In this document: positions 43,201 through 58,200 of the stretch, one piece after another
Numbering within the stretch: position 1 is the stretch's first letter
Layout of the letters: each line of letters opens with the position of its first letter
NCBI RefSeq assembly: GCF_032854445.1
Contig: NC_088300.1
Span: forward strand, 27,635,608 to 27,699,607
DNA: 64,000 bases
Reading direction: 5' to 3'
DNA from: Liolophura sinensis
Lineage: Eukaryota > Mollusca > Polyplacophora > Chitonida > Chitonidae
Notes under the pieces: model-generated
Told to the model about the DNA's origin: nothing
Databases searched by the model: none
Seen by the model: only the letters and a program-made list of their open reading frames with translations
Translations under genes and position numbers: made by a program

Positions 43201-46200
43201 CTGTAGCTTGCAGCTCAACCAAAGTGGTACCACTAAGAGATGACTCTGCCAGAGAAAAGTTTGTACTGGCAGGTGGGATGAAAACAGGAGCAAACTCATT
43301 CACATATGTCACTCTTAGCAAAACAGATGCCTCTGCCAGCCCCCCTCCTCCATCACTTGCCTGTACCTTCAGCTCATAGGAGGAGAGGTTGTCATCATCC
43401 AGAGTTGTCACGTCATGGATGATAAGATTGCATTCTCCAGATGCACCATCTTTCTCTACCCTGAACACATTTCCAGTGCTACCAGAAAGAAGGCTGTAGG
43501 TGATTTCTCCCTCCACACCTGAATCTATGTCAGAGGCTGTCAGGGTCAGTACAGTTGTGCCCACTGTGCTGTCCGCAGACACTGACCCAGCATATATTTT
43601 GGGGTTGAAAACAGGAGGTCCCTCATTCTGGTTAACCACAGATACTTCTATGGTGGCGGTAGAAGTTTTGGCAGGGATTCCCATATCAGCTGCAATGATC
43701 TCCAATGTGTGAGATGACGTTGTCTCGTAGTCCAGGTAATTCTGCAGAATTATCTTCCCTGTTCCTCCATCTAGCAGGAACATGGAATGTGCAACCATAG
43801 AGAAGACTACCATGCCATCTGGTCCATCGTCGGAATCAACTGCTGACACCTGAATTAAGAGTGTTCCGGGAGCCGTGTCTTCTGGTACTGCGACACTGTA
43901 TATTCCTAAGGCAAAGTTAAGCATGGACTGGATGAGTATAGGCATATAGAGAAGTACACATAGCATCTTGCTTAAAAATATAAAGTCAATATATTTATTT
44001 TATTTGAATAAATCCTCTCTTTTTTTTTTAATACACCTGGCCTCAGCAAATAAGTATTGCAGAAAACCTTGTTCCAGTCAACCTTTTGTCTAAATCTACA
44101 AAAAATATCAGCAAAATATTTTTGAGGACTACCGGTTTACACCTTTTTTGTGACTGTGATGGAAAATTAGAGAGCAGAGCATTGTCGTTTGTCATGAGGA
44201 ATTTAAAACCAATTCCATCATTAACCATTACTGCATCTTTCCAGAGTTTACCAATGTGTTGAAGAATAATTTATTTGTGTACTATGTATGGATTCAGCCC
44301 ATGTGAGTGATATTGGAACTGTTGTTCTGGAAGAAGTCATTTATAATTTAACTCAAAACTAAAAAGATTTATAAACAACGTCCAGGCAGAAATAGATTTT
44401 AGTTGAAGTGAACATGAAGTCTGCCACTATATATACATAGAAATTATGATCAGGACACAGTTATCACAGAAAAATATGTAAAAAATTCTATAAAGATAAG
44501 AAAGTCATGGAGGTGAAGTTCAGCACTGTGGATCTGGCAATGACAGACATTTCACTCCGAATAGCCATGTTGTAGAAGCCCTTATGAACGTGCCCAATCA
44601 CTAGCGCTGAAAGCCTCATGTGATAATTGACTGTCACGTCAAAACACCTACTACCTCTCGATGGTCAGTGTGGTTTCTTTTAGTGGATAGACACATATCG
44701 GTGCAATGAATTTGATTTTGCGGTTAACCTGAAGCATTTTGAACCACGCATTTATGAGCGGGTAACTGAGAATGGCTGCCTGTGTCACAATGTGTACACA
44801 TTGGGCAGGATACTGCGGTAACTTGTCTGGGAGAGCTTGCAAGAAAACCGCCTCGGGAGAGTCATTGTTTGAAGAAAAGAATGTGACTTTGCATTATTTT
44901 TCCTTAGCAAAGTCAGATTTATTACAAAAATATCTTCCCAACACCTGAATGAAAAGGTCTGTTATCAATCAGAAGGTCCTGCTATGTTCGGTAAATTCCC
45001 TGATGTCGGTTCAGCCAGGTAAGCCAAATGCTTACACCCATGCAGGACGAGGACAAACAGGACCATTAAAACACCATGCTTGTGTCCACCAACATCGCCC
45101 TAATCGAGCAGCAAACTTATAAAAACATCAACCCTTTGAACTTGGAACACAGCTGATACTCTTTGTACCCACAGCTTTGGATGGGTATCAGGCTTTTTTT
45201 TTGTTTGCATTTTCTCATTGTCACACTGTTTATACCGATGATACGAGAGAGCTCCTAGGTTTTGTGATAGCTACAATATGGCGTCACCAAATGAGAGGCT
45301 AAGTGGTCACGATTGTTTGCTATTTATTTTGTTAATATTTTAGAACATTTCTGAAATACTACTTTATAAATTAATTCAGTTTTAGAGGGTGACTTAAGGG
45401 CAGCATAAACCCAGCAGCCCTTGTTGGGGTGGGTCCGTTTCTGAGGCTTTTAAGTGTATAACTACAGTATTATTGTCTAAAGCACAATGAACATCTTGGG
45501 CACACAAATTTAGCATAGGATCAAAGGATGTTTTACATGTAAATTCAGCACATCACATGAAACCGCAAAAACACACTCCATCATTATGTCTGTAAAAGGA
45601 GAGAGACAACCAGATCTTAACAGCTTAAAAATCCTAGCAAGAAGCTGATAAGTAAAGGTAAGGCGTTTAGTTGAATGAACACCTTGTAGCCTCTAACCAC
45701 CTCTCATAACACTGTACAAGTGATAACAAGGCTGTGTAGGAGACTGCGAATAACCAATACCTTTGGTGGTGCACACATGCTGAATCGCTGCTAAATGCAT
45801 CTTATTGCTGCTGAACTGCAGTTTTTTAACTTTAAAACAATACACCAGAAGACAATTTTCGTCAATCACCCACAAATTATGAATGGCAACACGAGGTAAT
45901 CCATATAATGTCACAAACAAGAAACTATCCACAGCAGACAAGTAAGTTTGGCATGTTCCTGGGCTAATCGAAGCATTCATAAACTGCTGAACTGTGGATG
46001 TTAATACCACATGACTTTCCACAAACTGGGCCACTGTGTAGGTTGGGCGTCTGTTTGTGGAGACAAAGTTTGGAATTTCTGTAACTGCAAATGAGACAGA
46101 CAGTCAGCAATTGTTTTAATACTCAATGGTACCGAGCATGAAGGTTACCCTTTGCTGCAAACATTGTAATTCGCCTCATCAACCTCATTACTGACTGTGA

Positions 46201-49200
46201 TCCAGAGCGGCCTTATTGATAACATGCACTTTGGCTAAGTTATTGCAGTGGAACATTTGTTTGGTTTTCCACCGACCCATCCAGAGTACAACAGCCACTG
46301 CAATTGGATATAACTCCAATAAAGACAATGATAACGCTTGCTAGTTATGTAAGACACCTTCAAGTCATGTGCCACAGAACCAGTCACCTTGGTAATAACC
46401 ACCAAATCCTAAGCCTGAGGCATTAGTAAACAAATGAATATCAGGCACATCTGACACAGTCTGTTCAAAAAACAGGCCATTCCAACTGCCAAGAAATTCA
46501 TACCACCTATGAAAACCTTGGCAACACTCCAGACTTTGTGACACTCTATGAAGTTACGTCACAGTGGAGGCTGATGTTATCAGGTAAGAAATGAAAGAAT
46601 GTCCATCTGGAATGACATGACAAGAAATACTTAAATGCCCCCAAACACTGAATAGTTCACACTTTGCACACTTATGTTTGTCAATTGTGGCTGAAATGAT
46701 GAATTTAATTTTATTCACTTTTTCTTCGGATAATCGGGCTTCCATTTTTAAGTGATCCAAAATGATACTTAAATATTCTAGACATTAGACTGGTCCTACC
46801 GTTTTCTTTTCTGACAAGGGAATACCTAGGCACTTACATATCAAGGAAAGCAATCTTGCATTCTGGAATAGAGGCTGGTGAATCTAAAGTGAGAGAATTG
46901 TCAAGTAAATGAAAAATGTGACAGACTCCATAGCTATTTTTTGCTATCCAACAGATGACCTATGATAGAAGATCAAAAAGCTTTGGGCTAAAACGTGAGC
47001 CAAAAAAAAGTTGGTGATAGAAATAATATACATTGTCCCATTTGATACCATAATAAGGCCACAGTGTGGGATGAATGGGAATCTGTTTGAATGCATCAAA
47101 AATGTCCATCTTGAACAAGTATGTCCCTGGCCCTGGCTTTTGAATTCTGAAAAAAACAGACGTTCTGACAGCACAACCCAGCCTCTCTATTTTATTAGCG
47201 AATTGGAACCGTCAGAGCATCCATGCCGAGGACAGCAACTGAGTATAGATTGTCAATTTAAGGGCTATCAGATCTGAAGGAGATGACAGAGTGGAGTTCT
47301 GAACCACAGGTTGCAATGCTTGAATTCATATCTGGAGAGAGCAAGGGAGGCATTAATCGTTTGCAACTTTTCATCCGGGCATGATGAACTATCAGTGTGT
47401 GAGGGAGTCTCCGCTGGGGGAAGTCACACATCTTCTACTGAACCACTCACCAGCTGCTCAGGCTGGGCGGAAGACAATGGTTGAATCTAGATGTGTGATG
47501 TCTGCGCCGGCCACCAACGGGTACATCCGGATATCGCTGGAACTGCTCTTGTTGCAAAGTTAAGTTTATAAATGTTTTACTCCGGATGGTACTATGAAGT
47601 CATGCTCATCAAACAAAGCTCTCAATGTGGCCACAGACCAATTTTCCCGCAAGGAAACATCCAAAGTTTTATTTCGCCATGCCTGCCAGCATCCACGTCA
47701 GAAAGGTTTTGAATGGTTTTTGCTTGCACAAATCTACACTGACCACTGCTGGATACTGGTCTTTTTCAAATCATACTGATGGGTTGGAAACTTTGTGCGA
47801 TCGTCCATTATGAATGAGCGCAGCAAATCTTGGTATGAATGATGTCGCTTAACATGAAGACTGGACACTGGAGTAGTTAGTTAGATTCATCACGTGACTT
47901 ACATATGCCTAGGTCAGATTGACCCTCTGCATGTTTAAGGTGAGTTGACCCTTGACATGTTTATAAACTGGTTAAAAATACTTTAGGCCTTAAACAATGT
48001 AATTTAACTGTGACTGAACAAGTTTCAGATTTTACTGTATATTTGTCTCCATACTCAAGATTAAAGGAAACCATGCAGAGTGCCAGTTTGGTCTGGTTTA
48101 AACTGCTACAGGATATGGGAAATTAAACGTTTGTGTGATGTGTCTTTCTAGAACTTAAGAGGAATTAGCCAGAAAACATACAAGTCTTCTACGCAAAAAC
48201 ACACACTGATAGATATTTCAAACTAGTCATTTACATCACCATGAAAATTTGCCTTAGTTTTCCTCGGTGTTTACTCCCTGTCCATTTATTAAGTGTCCCT
48301 TTTTGTTAAAACAGATCTAACAAACCACTCACCACTCCCTATAAACACTGGAGAATCCTCATTAACAGGAGTCACATCTATAATTATTTCAAGATCTCTC
48401 TCATAGGTACCATCAGACATTCGAATGGTCACCTCATAGGATTTTGTCTCGAACTCATAGTCCACTGTAGAAAGGAGGATAAGACTGGCGTCATTGGTGT
48501 TAAATATCGCTGTGTCTCCAGATATGAGAGTGTACTGGAGGATTTCTCCATCAGGGTCGTGACACGGGAAGTTGGCGACATTCGAATTTACAGGGGAAGT
48601 CTCACTGACTGAGGCATGAATGACATAGCTGGTACAGCGTGGAATCAAGTCGTTCACATCGTCTATAGTTATATTCAGGATGGCCATCGCACTGGCCAGA
48701 GTCGCCTCCTCCACAGCCTTTACATGCAACATGAAGAGCATGGTGCTCTCTCTGTCCAGATTCTTGTTTACCCTTATCCTCCCTGAGGAAGGATCAATGA
48801 CAAACTGATCATAGTAGTTCCCCATCACTATAGAATACATAATATTTCCCTCAGGTGTGTCAGGATCGTCTGGATCGTTTGCACTGATGTCAAGCACAGA
48901 AAAACCAATGGGTGCGGACTCGGACACAGAGACAGCATAGTCAGTGATAAAGGTTGGAGGGCCCTCGTTCACATTAGTCACTAACACAACCACTATCACA
49001 GTGGTGGACATAGGCATGGGTTGCCTAGAATCTTGCACAACAACCATCAAGGTGTACTTCTTCACTGTCTCATAGTCTAGGGCACCTAAAACAACAAATG
49101 GTAATGACAATTGCAATAACTATAAAAAAACACATCATCTCCTACCTTTAATACAGGGTGTTTACGATTATGCGGAAACACTGCTGTTGCCAGCTTATGA

Positions 49201-52200
49201 GGACCAATCATGTTACAATAACGACAAATAACGTCACATGATTGGCTGGACTAGAATGGTGTTTCCGTACAATGGTAAGCACCCTTAGTCTAGGGTGTCC
49301 AAAACAAAAACGATGATGACAACTAAAATAAGCTTAAAAACAATAAATCATTTGCTGCCTAATAATCTAGGGCAACTGAAGCAAAGACAGCAATGACAAT
49401 TAAAACAAACATAAAAATTGATTAGTAAGGTTGTGAGTTTGAGTGCAACAGGATCAATTTCATAAAGTGTACTCAGGTAAGTAAGCCCTTAACTACCATG
49501 ACAACATATGTCACCATGTGATAGACATATGAAGTGAACTCAGCTAAGGGACATTTAATACCAAGTATGCTTCATGAAATCAACCAAAGTGTTTATCAAA
49601 AGTATGACCAAAATACCTACCTTTTTTTGGCAAAATCATACAATATACTATAATGTAAATCTTGGAAAATGTGAGTTTTCCTGTTGTAATCCCACCAGCT
49701 CGCCTGCTATAGCAGTCACCTCACCAATGGAATCAGAATAAAGATAAAAGTTGTGAAGTGTTGTGGTGGTAAAAACGTCATTGTGGGGAGTTTGTGCATA
49801 AACTTGAGGCAGTGGTGTTTGATGTGCAAACTGTGAACAGCATGCGGCAATCCATCAACACTTCGAACCCTCTGAATAGCTTAACAAATGTTCAGCTATG
49901 GTAGTAAGAAAATTTCACTGTGGGGTGTTTGAGTACCAACTCGCAGGAGTGGGTTTTGATATGCAAATTGCTTCCCATGATTGGCTCTGTAAGGGTGGCC
50001 ACTGCAGCTCTCTGATTGGCTGAGCAAATACTCAACTGACGACCGTTACTGTCTGTGTGGATGGGTTAAACAATCCACCACAGTACAGAAAGACTAGCCT
50101 CGGCTAGTGTCATAGGCTTCTAGCATTAATACAGATGTGGAAAGTTTACTACAGATATTGTTTAAACCAGATAAACGGGTATACACCAAGATTCATTCTT
50201 ACACTCTACAAATCTGGTTAAGTAGCTAGAGACAAAAACCTTATATAGATAAGTGATTGTATAAGAAACTGTAGACCTACAAGAAAGGCTTGTAGAAATC
50301 CATGTTTACAGGAAAACAGAATGAAGTCAATCGGAATGTATTTCCACAAAACAGGAAAATGGAAAAATGTTCTCCTAAATGTAGATTGGCATAAAAACTG
50401 TAGCCCTACATGAAACTTTTCTTGATTACAAAAATGGTAAATCTGGCATACTCCATAAATCTCATAAACAATAAAGTCACAGAAACACTGTATACAGAAA
50501 ATTGTTGCCCTGCATGGAGACTTAATTTAGAACGTGTTTAATACAGAAAACAATTTGAAAATTATCTAAATTGTAAATTTCTGAATTGAAAGACTATCAA
50601 TTAAAATCATTAAAAAACATTCACAAAGCCTAAAAAACTAAAACCAATAAAACAGCTTAACCATCCATTAGTAGGCCCTTGTAGATCCTTATGTAGATGC
50701 CTTTGTATTGCTGTATGTTGGAGATCCACTTGTGACTGCCTTTATACAGGCCCTAAAAAAAAAAGAGCTTAACTTGCCATCTCAAAGGGTGCATTTACAC
50801 ACCATACCTTAAACTTGGGAGCAAAAAAAACGCCTAACCTTCAATCCATGTGTGACAGCCCAATATACAAGAGCTAAAAAAAAGCTTAACCTGCCTTCCC
50901 AGAATGTGCATTTACACACCATACCTTAGACTCAGGAGCAAAAAAAAAAGCCTAACCTTCCATCTTCGTATGATAGCCCAATATACAAGAGCTAAAAATA
51001 AAGCTTAACCTTCCATCTGAGCATGTGCATTTACACACCATACCTTAGACAAGAGAGCTAAACAAAAAAGCTTAACCTTCAATAAATGAATGAGAGCCCA
51101 TTATACATATGCAGGTACAGAAGCTAAAAGAAAAAGCTTAACCTTCAATCCATGCATGAGAACCCATTCTACACCAGCTAAAAAAAAAAGCTTTACACCA
51201 ACACTGACACCGCCACTTTTCCCACTTCTCAAAATACCTCACCTTAATTTGTACAGGCAAACTAAAAACAGACGAATGCCCATCATTTTAAAGATGGTCG
51301 ATCTGGTTGGATATTGTGACATCCAAATATCAATAAACTGGTTACTTGTCACAATGCATAAACATAACCATGAAACTACAACCAAGTGTGGTAAACTTCA
51401 GTCAAACAGTTTTGCACAATGACACAACACGTTATATATCTTCCAATGTGAGGGGCAAACATAACAATACAGCAGCTATATACCGCTTATAAACTCAACT
51501 GACTTATTCATTTATTTGATTGGTGAATCCTTTATTTAATTTTGGATAAATAATCGAATGACATCTGCAAATGTCAAGATTTATTTAATGCAAATAGGCT
51601 GATTCAAGGTTGGAAATTGGTAAATATTACTTTTCAGTTGATCTATTTTACAGTTTCAAGGGGCAAAACTATCAAAATGTTCTGTCAAAAAGCATTCTTT
51701 CCTTTGTTTTTAGTTTTTCTTTTTTGTAAATTTTGGGCCATTTTGATGAAGACACGACAAGGCCTTGAAAGATCTTGTGTACTTACTAACTAAGCTTATG
51801 GCTCCTGAACCACTGTCTATGGTAAACTCGAGTCCTGGTGGGGTCTGGGTAAGTTCAAAGGTCAGGTCAACCATGACTGTGCAGTTAAGGGAGCTCTCCA
51901 AGGCCTTGGGTAAGTCACCTGCAGCTGGTAACCAACAATACACATCTGACATTACAGTTCTGAATGGCGTCTAATTTATGCAGTCCTAAACACTTCCTTC
52001 TTTAAAATTAGAAAAAAAAGACTACATTTCCCAATAAAAACAAACATATGGCCCAAGCCACCCAAATCTTTCTGCTGGTACTCACTGTCGACATTCGTAG
52101 AATTTTGGGTCATTAGAAAATGAATCACAGCTGTTCACAAACGATAACAAGAATCAAGGTTTCACCCAAATGTCTGGCCTGAATACGAGCGATCGTAACA

Positions 52201-55200
52201 GAGATACAGCCCACATAGGATGTTTTCTTTGTAATTTACCAAAGGCAAGCAGCCATCCAGGTAAACCCACAAGACAACAATTATATGTGCATGATTATGT
52301 GATAACAACACGCAATGTCTATCTTTCAATCAACAACCATGCAAATCTGGGCATGGCAAAATAAAACGTACATCTTTAATACTGTGTACAGATGACAGAC
52401 TGACAAATATAACAGTGTACAACTACAACTTACGAAATATCAAGATTATCTTCACTGAGCAAACAACATTTAACACTGCAACTTTTTGATAGGTGTACAT
52501 GTATCTCTCTCAGTGATATTATAAATTGAATACTGCACAACAAAGTTATCATTTCTCTCATGAACATCCCAAATCTATCAGCAATGGTTTTCGTTATTTT
52601 TTTTCCTGTTATTTTTTTTTTTTTTTGGAAGAAGATGTTTATTGGACTTTATACAGGAAAAAAACTGCACCAATTCTGTTCTCCTTACGTGTGTTTTCTG
52701 TCAGTGATAGCTGCCTGTAGACAGGAAAACAGGCTAGAGGATCGTCATTCACATCAGTTACCATAATGCTCACAGTGCCCAATCCCTGAAGAAAAAAGAA
52801 AACATGGCAAAATGCTTCCCGTGCGCTACATCAATATGTTAACAAATTAAAAGTGTTTCCTCAGTGCTACAACATGCACACTTTATATGGAAAATGCTTT
52901 GTCACTGCCACACAATATGTTAACAATTTTAAATTAAAATGCTTCCTCAGCACTAATAAAACATCAACACATTAACAAATGGAGAATGCTTCATTAGTCC
53001 TACATCAATATGTTAACAAATGGAAAATGCTTCCTCAGTCCTATGACATCAATATGTTAACAAATGGAAAATGCTTCCTCAGTGCTACAAAGTTCATCTA
53101 TTAACAAAAATAACATAGTTAGAAATGAAAAGTTTTCATATCAAAGCAGAATTTATCAAAGCGCAATTATACACATAATCCTCATCTCAACACTCAAAAC
53201 AAACAATCAGGACATCTATGGGTTTGTATAGACAGAAGTCCATCACTATATACTTCTTGTTCTGTCAAGATATACTGCTGACGAGGCTGAATATGCCATT
53301 TTCACATCAATATGATCCCACCAACTTTCCAAGTCATAAATTTTCTGGGCGTTAGACTATTCATGCAGCTTTCCATACAACAATCCAGATGTATTGTTTG
53401 CGGTTTACACTTTTTGCCCAGCAAAAAATTCAAAAGGGGCGTTTTCAAAAGGTGGTAAGACCAAAACTAATATTACTATAATACTGGATAAATGTTACTT
53501 GTTTAGCTCACCTTGGTCTAATACTATATAACATGGACAATATGAGGCTTACCACTTTCTCCACAGGGGTGGTTTCAAATATGTCAATTTGAGAATGAAA
53601 TAGCTTCTCATTCTAATGTGACATTGTGAAACAGTCAGTTATTGGAGTCACATATATCTGATCTAATTGTGGGAACAGCTACTGCCCAGTAGTCTAACCA
53701 CAATTACCATATATTTCTGCGTTAAATTACCTGGAGGCCTCCTCCATCTGTAGCTTTGACCACGATGGTGTAGTACTTCTCACCAGCAGGTAAAGTATCG
53801 TAGTTCAGGCTTCTCAGGAGAAAGATTTTGCCAGATGTAGGGTTTACCTCAAACAGAGAGGCACCACTACTAGACACTGTCAGATGTTAACCAAGCATTA
53901 GAGAGATTCATGAGGAATAAAAATATGCAGTTTTCTAGCTACAATTGTGATGACACAATGATGGTCACTTGTACTACATCTCTGTTTTTAATTTATAGGC
54001 TTATTTAATATAACACTAGGGTTATTTACCTGTCTTTAACATACCATGATGGCCCACAAAAAAACCCCTATTTTTAATTAAGAGTGAGTGAGTGAGTGAT
54101 TGGGGTTTAACGTCGTGCTCAACAATTTTTCAGTCATAGGACGACGAAGGAATCCTTAGGGTGTACGTAATGTACCTCTTTGTTGCAGGACAGATTTCCA
54201 CCGCTCTTTTATCTAGTGCTGCTTCACTGAAACGACTTACCGAAGGCAAGTAAGCCGCCCGACCCGAGCCATTATACTGATACGGGTCAACCAGTTGTTG
54301 AACTATCCCCTCCATGCTGAACGCCAAGTGAGGAAGCCACAACTTCCTCTTTTAAAGTCTTACGTGTGACTCTACCCAGGATTGATCCTGGATCTCCCGC
54401 TCTATTTTTAATTAAGATGATCAATGTAACTGTTTTCAACTCTTTCTTGTACTGTTAGTTTATTAGACATAATTAACTCTGAAAGAGAAAAAATATGTAA
54501 ATTCTGAATTAAATCTGAAACACTGGGAAAAAAATGAAAATCAGAAAGGAGGCACGCCTTCTGGGACACCCTGTATATGCATGTATGCTTTGGGTTTTAC
54601 GCAGTACTTAACAATTTTTCAGTCATATGATAAAGTTTCATTTACTGTGTGTACATATATATATACATGTACACTGTGTCTTCCTGGCAGGTTGAGTCCA
54701 TGCCACCAAAGTGCTGCCACTAGTGCCACCCAGCCTCATAATTCTGACACCAGGCCAACCAGTCCTGTTGCCTTGCTCTAACATCACAGTACTGAGCTGC
54801 CAAGCGATGCGGTAACAAGTACCATTCTCAAAGTCTTTGGTATGACTCGATCCATTATTTCATACACTGACCCATGTTAAATTTTATGGATTTACGCTGT
54901 GCCATAAAGCAGCATCATCATCATTTTGAAAAAGGGACATGACTCTGTTCTCTTATTGTTGTAAATTGAAAACCCAGTACTCTGAGTTCAAATGGGGTTC
55001 AATGTTTATATCGACAAAGCAGCTGATAAAAGTGTCTTCCAAACAGTAACAGGAATATTATTACCAGATACAAACATTCCTGGACAGTATAATACAGCCG
55101 TTTTACCAGTTCCAGGAAACATACATGATTTCAGCCAATATCAGAAGAATAATATAAAAAATTTGTCCTTTACACTGTGGTGAACACCTGCTCTCCCAAA

Positions 55201-58200
55201 TAACTGGAAAACAGTACTTATTACACTGATTGGCCTTTTAACACTAAATTTTACCACCTTTGAGGTTACGAGGTAATAATTTCAGAAATGTTGACCCCTT
55301 TGCCTTAAAGTAAAAGAAGGCTAAAATATGAAGTAAGGTTCATCATACAGACAACTGACAACTGTATGTAAAAATAGTTTCATTCATTTTTTCAGAATTT
55401 TTTAAGAGTGTTGAAAGACATTCAAATATTTGAATACTATCGTGGGCTTTATGAGCTATACTGATGATATCTTGGAACTCGCAAGACAGGAATTTTTGAG
55501 AACATTATTTCAGTAATCTTTTACTCATAGGTACAAAGATTTATTCCCACATTCAATATCGTGATTGGAGTTGGACAGACTTCGTGAGACATCAATCTCT
55601 CTAATCTCTGATAGTATGGTCCATAAAGCCCACCTTAGAATTCAAATGTTTGAGTGCCTTTAACTCTTTTCACGAAAATCTAAAAAAAATAAATGAAAGT
55701 ACATTTATGCATAGTTTTAAGTGGTCTGGTTATTGATGTCTACTTTGATTTTTAGAGGTCTTTTTCTTTAACACATTCTGCTGTGGCAAAAGCTAAGGTA
55801 CACTTAAAAATATCAACGGGAATACCTCCCCATGCTTCAGGTCGTTATTCCCACTGACAAACATAGGCCCATTCGCCATTAAAACAGATTTGTGTGACCT
55901 GGTTATCAGAGAACCAACGAAATAGCCGAAATGCCTCCGAGAAAAGGTAAATCCATTTTTCACATTATTGGATGGTCTACATCATGTCACACAATTTAAA
56001 GCTCTATAACAACATTACAAACTCCACGAGGAGCAGGACAAAAGAACTGAGAAAGGTGGAAAAAGTCATCAGTAATCCACGTAACTTGCCAATAGTCGTT
56101 GGTTTACCCCTTGGACACAAAGCTAACTGCCATCATACTAGTGAAAAATTCTAGAGTATGGGGTTAAACAACAATCGGATAAATAAGTAAAATAAAGAAA
56201 TTCTGACATTAGTGAACCAAAAGTATTTCAGAAAGCTGGTCTCCAAAATATGGCAGCATTGAAAAAAAGATAAGCTTGTGTGTGTGCCGACCAGCAGTGA
56301 AAATTTCACTGTGCTTCAAAGCGCTCACAATATTGACGACTCTGTCAAAACGACGACGACCGATGAGCCAGTTTGTCCAAAATGTTGGAAGGCTATTTGG
56401 TTGTTATACTATTCCTTTACCAGTCGGCCTTGTAAAAGTACAAAAGCATAAACTTACTGCCATTTGAGTTCCAGCTGATATAGGGGGATAGGGAGCTTAG
56501 TTTTCATCACTGTCAAGGTAAACATTCTTCCTACAATAGCCCACGCGTGTAGTTTCGTTTCATTGGTTGAATTGTTGGTAAATTTCATTTTGCTGGGACT
56601 TTATAACGGAGAATGAACCTATGTTTATCAGAGGTATGGTCGCTAATAATATGAGAGTAAAGCTAAGGCAGATGTGTTCCGGAACTAGTAAAAACCCGGA
56701 ACTAGTAAAACTGAATGCAGGATTATACAATGAAAGGAGAAAATATACACACCTTGTCTAAGAACAAATCTAATGAGGTACAATTTGAACAAGGAATTGG
56801 CTAACGACAGAAAATCTCCTCACTGGTTGCTTGTCACTGATTAATGTGGCGCATAATATGCACCTTCTGGCAAACTGGATTCTATGAAAGCATTCCTGAT
56901 CAAGCCTTTGCAACATTTACTGCATACTGATGCAAATACATACAAATTAATCTACGATGACTACATGCTGATCAATGATTTTACTCAAGGCAGTCAAAGC
57001 TGATTGAAAACACCAAACGCTTTCAATCATATTTGATTTACATATTTATCCGATTGTTGTTTAACCCCATACTCTAGAATTTTCCACCAGTATGATGGCA
57101 GTTAGCTTTGTGTCCAGGGGTAAACCAACGACTATTGGCAAGTTACGTGGATTACTGATGACTTTTTCCACCTTCGATATACAGACATGCTCACAATATT
57201 GGTCGAAGACAAGAGATCTTCAACAAATGTTAAATTGCGCAAACAGCAACATGAGAGTTATCGACCACTTATACTGTCACTAAAGTTCAAAGAACAGTGT
57301 GTTTTATACATAAAAGCAGGACGAAGGAGAAAGCCCTACACTAAAGTCGACCAAGCAACCTACCTGTGGAAATAGAGTAAGTGATCATTCCAAAAAGACC
57401 CGGGTCACTGTCAGTGGCTACGTAGGTGATGAGCATTGTGGCTGGAGACGTGTCTTCTGACCATGTCACACTGACGGAAGGCGAGCTGAAGGCAGGGACA
57501 TCTTCATTAACATCCAGTATTCTTACCATGGCCTGAATCTGCTCTGTGAAAACCCCATCGGATGCGCCCAACACAAGCCTGTAACCGGTTTCTGTCTCGT
57601 AGTCTAGGGCTAAGCAGAATAAATTTTGTTTTTAATTCTGAACACAGTTTAATCAAATTTTGTTCATCATATATCCAGATAAAATCATTTTCCCCATGTT
57701 TTAATTTTAATATAAGTAAATGTATTTGAACCACATTTTGCACATTACTTGAAATTTGAATCCGAGTAAGTCCTTATGGTATTATGAACAGTGACCAGTA
57801 TGGGTTTAGTTACCATTTCACAGTTCAAGCAAAGATGTTGGTATATATGATGGTATATTTATCAAAAATTTAGAAGTTCACCTTTGATTATTATCCACAT
57901 CCAATAGCTCATGCAACGACTCCATTCCACTGTTATTTAATGTCACACTCAAGAATATTTCATTTCAAGGACTGACAACTTTAGGATGTATGAAGCAGAT
58001 TTTTTGGTGCAAGACAAGTGGCTTTCAATGCCTAAGGTGTGATGAAATCCGGAGGTTCCCTATACCTTTAGTTCGTTGGAAGACCCCGTTTGCAGTTATG
58101 GTGAATGCGTTTGGATCGCCAATAAGAACCCCGTAGAAGAGATAGTTTATCGCATCAGGATCTGTACAATTCAGCGTGAACACCTGAAGGTAATTGGGTA

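Noticed and set aside
43101-43379. Plus-strand open frames opposite the cadherin exons (also 41.0-41.7 and 62.3-62.6 kb)
   Set aside because: Shadows of the minus-strand cadherin coding sequence; no independent support.
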